From: Tenebrio molitor
Lineage: Eukaryota > Arthropoda > Insecta > Coleoptera > Tenebrionidae
Length of the DNA: 64,000 nt
Assembly (NCBI RefSeq): GCF_963966145.1
Contig: NC_091055.1
Coordinates: forward strand, 6,882,001-6,946,000
Direction: 5' to 3'
The notes below the pieces were generated by a model that was given only the letters and a program-made list of their open reading frames with translations, was not told where the DNA came from and did not search any database. How positions within the stretch are numbered: position 1 is the first letter of the stretch; each line of letters opens with the position of its first letter. Shown here piece by piece: positions 59,968-64,000 of this stretch. A program made the position numbers and the translations under genes.

Positions 59968-62900
59968 ATGTCTCGAAATTACACTCGAGACCACCTGAAA
60001 ATATCCGTAGTGAAGATTTTACAAACGCTAGGATGGAATTCCATAAACTCCACACCTTTAGAAATATTAACAGATATTTTAGGGAGCTACATAAGCCAAA
60101 TCACGAGGAACACCAACAACTACGCGAATGAATGTACAGAATTTAATGTTTGTAGGTATACGTTGACATTACTAAAAAAATTATTTGTAGTCGGTTGCAC
60201 ACAGCCAAATCTAGATTACTTAGGTCTTACATTTAGGGATATGGGAATATGTGTACAAGAATTAGAAGAATATGTAAAATACGTAAATTTCGGCCCAGTG
60301 CCGAGTCCCGTGCCGAAATATCCAATACCAAAAGAAGACCATTTAAATTTTTTAAAACCAGGTAGTAAAGAAGTGGTTACGAGGCCAGTACACATACATG
60401 AACATTTACCTCCCATGAATCCGTTATTAGAAGGTAAGATGTGCTAGATGATGTTGCGATTATATACAGGCTGTCTTATAAATAACGGCCCACACAACTT
60501 TGCTGTTGATAACCCAAATGAAAAAAGTTATACACGAAACGAAATTCCTCTAAAAACACTACAAACCTGAGTGATCATATAATTTTTATACCATCTACCC
60601 GTTGATGGGGAATGGGCAACTTTTATTTTTCAAATGGTAACCTATAATTTTTTTTCTTGATCTTGTTAAGTTTTTTTTTTCTAATTGTAATGGCCTAAAA
60701 AAACTATACCCTTTGATAACAAAATTTCCGAGAAAAAAAGGAAAATAAAATTAGATTTACCCTTATTTCATAAACGAAAATTTGTTGGTAGGTGTGCTGG
60801 ACTTAAATGTTAATTTTACGCACGTTTCATGTTGCAAATTTCATTTATTTAATTATAATTCATAAAAATCATTGAATAATGGAGGTCGGTTAACTTGATT
60901 TTTTCATTAATATGACAATAAATCTAAGTTTGATGCCACATATTTTCCTTTTTTTCTTGGAAATTTTATTATCAAAGGGTACAGTTTTTTAATGCCATTA
61001 CAATCAGAAAAAGAAACTAACAGTACAATAATAAAAATTATATGCTCACTCAGGTTTGTAGTGTTTTTAGAGCCATGTCGTTTCCTGTATTTTTTTTTCA
61101 TTTGGGTTTCAATAGCAAAGTTATAGCGTGGGTCGTTTTTTATAAAACAGCCTGTATTTATCTTAGGTAATAAAAATGAAATCGAAACAATCAACTGTAA
61201 AGTGGAAGAACCAGAAGAGTTGAACACTGAAAATCCACAAGTGTTCAAAAAACCAGCAGATATATCACCATCGGAATTTAAACGGCCCAGGTACTATTAC
61301 GCATATAAAAAAAATATGTCACAGCTGCTTTTAGTTTTCGCAGAGAAGAAGAAGGGAGTAGACCAACTAGAGAGATCAGTAGTGTAATGATGACCACGTC
61401 GGGATTTTTGTCTCCAGCCAGGGAAGGTAAACTACCTGAATCGCGGACTCCAATTTCGTCAGTAGACCCCATGGGTCCAACAAATACAACATCAGAAACC
61501 ATAGACCTGAACAAGAAACCGACAAAAGTAGTTAAGAAAGTTGAGAAGAAAAAAATCAAAGCTGACGGCACCGCGCATCCGACACTACTGGAAGAAGATA
61601 AGAAGAAGCGAATGAATTCGATAAAATGGGTGTTGAAATCTAAACAACAGCAGCAGCAAAAAACTCCCAATAAAATTTTAAATTCAATACCACACAACAA
61701 CGACGTGAATATTTCTCCAGTCCAGAACAAGATGAACTCGGCAGCTAAAGTGAACAAAGCTTTGGCCAAATTAAACACAACGATCACACCCATCACGGTG
61801 AAACCCGCTAGTCCTCAGGTATTCTCGAACGAGTTGGATAACGTGGACAAATTATTCACGGAACCAGACAAGAAGAAAGTGAATATTTTCAAGAAAATCT
61901 CTAACGTGAAAAATGAAAAGAACGAAGTGAAGACGAGTAAAAAAGATGATTTGAAACAGGAGTCGCGCGAGAGTTCTCCCGATTTAATTATAGACGAACC
62001 CGACGACGCCGTACCAAAATTCACTCATTTGTCGAGCGATGTCACCATCGAGCCCATTAACTCCACAGTTCCAAGTAAAAGCCCGGACAAGCTGGAGGCG
62101 CCGTATTTTGATGACGATTCACAGCCGGGGACACCGTTGACACCTAAAACCCCAGAAATGATCTCACACAGCCCGCCGATAGTTAAAGAAAAACGGAAAC
62201 GGAAAGATAGCAAGAAAGTAAAAAGAGTAATGCGTCTGAACTCTCGCAACGATCTGTTCTTACATGTTTTCTCACAGATTCAGAAAAATCAAAGTCCACA
62301 TCGATTGGATAACGACACGATGGATATTGACATGGAACGACCCAAAACTCCAGAAGCTCAGGGATTGACACCGAAAATAGAACCACCGCTGGTACCGGTA
62401 CCACTACCCAATCATGCACCACCCTTGACGCCTATAGCATTCCCGTTTAATTTTGGAGGTACCAGAAATGTAGATTTAAATCGTTCACTTTCGGCATCCG
62501 GATGCTTTCTCACTAAACTGAGATGACATCAAACGGTGTTTTCGCACTACAAAGTTTCGTATTTTGTGATTGCTAAAAATTGAGATTGTGATTGGGAAAA
62601 TTGAGATTGCGACTGTTTCTGTGTTCATACCTTTTAAATGCTTGTAATTGATTTTGGCGTGTTGTCATTTAATTTTTGAGATATTTTGAAATGCGTAATA
62701 ACTAGTAAAATGCTGAATTCGGAGCAACTCGAAACTAATTAAGTAAAGAAAAAGATTCGCAAACAAGATTTTGAAATCACAAATCGATTCGGACGTGGTT
62801 GGTGTCGTTGAAAACTCCCAACTTCGATTTATTGAAAACTGAGTTTGTGATGAGATGAGGTTGTCGCTCGGCACATCGTTGCCGATGATGTCCGATCAAA

Positions 62901-64000
62901 TTTGTCCCGTTAATGTGAATTTGTAATTGATGTTTTAGGACCAGGGTTGATACCGACACCTTTGACGAATTCCCTGTTGCCTTTTCCCTCGATGAATGTG
63001 TATAATTTCGGGCAAAAACCCCATTTGCCGACGTTTCACCAAAAGCTGTCGGAAGTACCGCCACCAGCGGACGTACACACCGTCGAGGATTTCCCACCTA
63101 TTAAGGTAAACCAGGAAAAGCCGCCTCCAAGTGACGTGGAACCGGCCGTTTCACCATTGTCTAAATTGGAAAAGAAGAATAAGGAACACAAAAAAGAAAA
63201 GAAGGATAAAATCAAGAAACGTAATAAGAAGGATAAGATCAAGAATAAGGCAGAAAAGAAGAAGTTGAAGGAGGAGAAGAAGGAGAAAATTAAAAAGGAG
63301 AAGAAGGAAAAGCGTAATAAGGAGAAAGAGGTTGCGATTGGTTTTTTAATTTTTGTTCGGCTCCATTGTTGTGTTTCAGTTGAAAGACGGTGATTCGCCC
63401 GGTGTGAAAATAACGTTGAAATTTAAGTCGCCTTCCCCTCGGCCGGAAACTCCCGAAACTAGGAAGTTGTAAGTTGTAGTCTTTGTTCAACTAATTGGAG
63501 TTTGTTACTACTTGCTACTTTGCAACAGAAATATCAAACCGATCGTTAAGAAAGAAGAGGAAGAGCTCGTCACGAGCAGCGAGGATAGGGTAAAACGCGA
63601 AACCTCCCCGGGTTTAGCTAAGATATCGGCGTTAGTTTGTGGACCACCCAAACCTAAGCCCGCCAATCCACCGCGAACTGTACCGCCAGGCAAGTTTATG
63701 TTGAACTCGGCACCACTCACGTTTAATATGATTTCGTTCATTTATTTATTATTATTTCAGTCTTTAACTAATGCCAAATTCAAACTAACTTTACTTATCG
63801 AAGTGGATTTGGCAACGTTGCATTTTCGCGACAGTTTTGTTCACTTTTGGTTTTTTCTTGTGGATGTGTGTGCGATGTTGCCACTTTTACGAATGTTTTA
63901 ATATGAGTTTTTCCAAGTTTTTAGTTTCGTTTTTGTTTTGTTCACTAAGATTTTTGCTTGCATAAGTTAAAAAGTTTGTACCACTAAGCATGGTATTAGT
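59968..64000 (+). CDS. TAF3: TAF3, TFIID subunit 3 (partial, 7 exons visible)
   Basis: TAF3 is a nuclear TFIID subunit. Its N-terminal histone fold pairs with TAF10, and its C-terminal PHD finger reads H3K4me3. Exons: 59968-60133, 60191-60433, 61167-61290, 61335-62458, 62939-63330, 63380-63468 and 63529-63689. All junction phases agree, giving about 766 codons. Residues 1 to about 80 (MSRNYTRDHLKISVVKILQT... TQPNLDYLGLTFRDMG) form the histone fold, followed by FLKPGSKEV and HLPPMNP, conserved in the family. Exon 4 starts in-frame upstream of MMTTSGFLSPAREGKLPE, a conserved block, and encodes a Ser/Pro/Lys-rich disordered region with TPKTPE-type sites. Exon 5 ends in a long lysine/glutamate helix (KKEKKDKIKKRNKKDKIKNK and on). 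Exon 6 has SPGVKITLKFKSP-like sequence. The PHD finger lies beyond the window. Confidence 0.93.
60134..60190 (+). other. TAF3 intron 1: 57 nt, in frame and stop-free
   Basis: Donor AAT|GTACAG and acceptor TTTGTAG|TCGG. Splicing joins YANE to FGCTQPNLDYLGL, matching the conserved histone-fold sequence of TAF3. Left unspliced, it adds 19 codons without a stop, inside the histone fold. An alternative acceptor (TTTGTAG at about 60149-60155) exists but would leave extra residues. Confidence 0.8.
60465..61156. mobile_element. TA-CAGGCTG MITE inside TAF3 intron 2
   Basis: The ends are TACAGGCTGTCTTATAAATA and TTTTATAAAACAGCCTGTA, with arms of about 130 bp that also match at AAAACACTACAAACCTGAG and GAGTGATCATATAATTTT. 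TA lies at both borders. It fills almost all of intron 2 (60434-61166) and ends 10 nt before the exon. Short ORFs inside it are not genes. Confidence 0.9.
63690..63695 (+). promoter_or_regulatory. Probable GC-type splice donor of TAF3 exon 7
   Basis: CGCCAG|GCAAGT matches the consensus of the rare GC-AG introns (AG|GCAAGT) exactly. Reading past it, the frame soon becomes hydrophobic and unlike TAF3 (FIYLLLFQSLTN), which supports a donor here. The matching acceptor would lie outside the window or in its last 300 bases. Confidence 0.6.

Noticed and set aside
60434..60447. TAF3 exon 2 ending at the in-frame stop near 60447
   Set aside because: The natural stop comes just after a good donor (GAAG|GTAAGA), and the next exon continues the frame. 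The short protein would be a truncated artefact.
60907..61248. - strand ORF across intron 2
   Set aside because: It lies almost wholly in the MITE's right arm and crosses into antisense of exon 3.
61291..61387. Continuous ORF through 61387 as the real protein end
   Set aside because: A 44-nt intron (61291-61334) joins the frame to the conserved TSGFLSPAREG block. Reading through loses all similarity to TAF3.
61278..61796. Long - strand ORF opposite TAF3 exon 4
   Set aside because: It is the antisense shadow of lysine- and serine-rich coding sequence, giving phenylalanine- and serine-rich nonsense.
61387..62526. A separate gene starting at MMTTSGFLSPAREG
   Set aside because: The upstream residues REISSV are in frame and belong to the same TAF3 exon. 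The block is internal, not a start.
1..64000. CRISPR arrays, bacterial operons, riboswitches or phage genes
   Set aside because: Spliced gene structure, repeat content and composition are those of an insect nuclear genome. None of these features was seen.

Overview
This window is nuclear DNA of an insect, most likely a beetle. It is AT-rich and gene-poor, and the one clear gene has several very short introns (44, 49, 57 and 60 nt). Many short inverted-repeat transposons with TA target sites are scattered through it. There is no bacterial-style operon, rRNA, convincing tRNA or CRISPR array. The beetle assignment is an inference from gene structure and repeat style, not a proof.

Right end (about 59.85-64.0 kb): the 5' two-thirds or so of TAF3, the TFIID subunit with an N-terminal histone fold (BIP2 in Drosophila), on the + strand. 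I reconstruct seven exons whose phases all agree: 59968-60133, 60191-60433, 61167-61290, 61335-62458, 62939-63330, 63380-63468 and 63529-63689. They give about 766 codons, and the gene runs off the window before the expected C-terminal PHD finger. Intron 1 is 57 nt, a multiple of three, and has no stop codon. Intron 2 contains a 692-bp inverted-repeat transposon ending 10 nt before the splice acceptor, and its ancestral length would be about 43 nt. The last visible donor appears to be GC rather than GT.

The other 59.8 kb is non-coding as far as I can see and is dominated by dead or non-autonomous transposons. (1) A fold-back family with TA-CAGTG ends at 721-1601, 8307-9473 and 19459-20004. 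Each copy keeps the C-terminal tail of a Tc1/mariner-like transposase, and together they carry nine perfect TGACGTCA (CRE/ATF) palindromes. (2) TA-CAGG(G/C)TG elements at 5297-5769, 26989-27776, 36921-37865, 37866-38294 and 60465-61156. (3) A decayed full-length Tc1-like transposon at 26728-29541, interrupted by two other elements. (4) An internally deleted IS630/mariner-type transposon at 12622-14002, with another element inside it. (5) Non-LTR retrotransposon relics at 8655-8870, 21672-21832, 37117-37756 and possibly 50788-51099. (6) A run of elements joined end to end at 36921-38913. (7) A pair of related elements at 52837-53397 and 54415-55055, one of which carries the N-terminus of a Crypton-type tyrosine recombinase. 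(8) A 395-bp element at 52349-52743 that still encodes a helix-turn-helix DNA-binding domain. (9) Two inverted pairs of MITEs, 20892-21190 with 46566-46786 and 45645-45970 with 51557-51858.

Apart from TAF3, only weak candidates for host coding sequence remain: a 91-residue membrane-protein-like ORF (7349-7624), a possible internal exon on the - strand (about 49200-49307) and a BTB-like fragment (about 2769-3060). All are low confidence.
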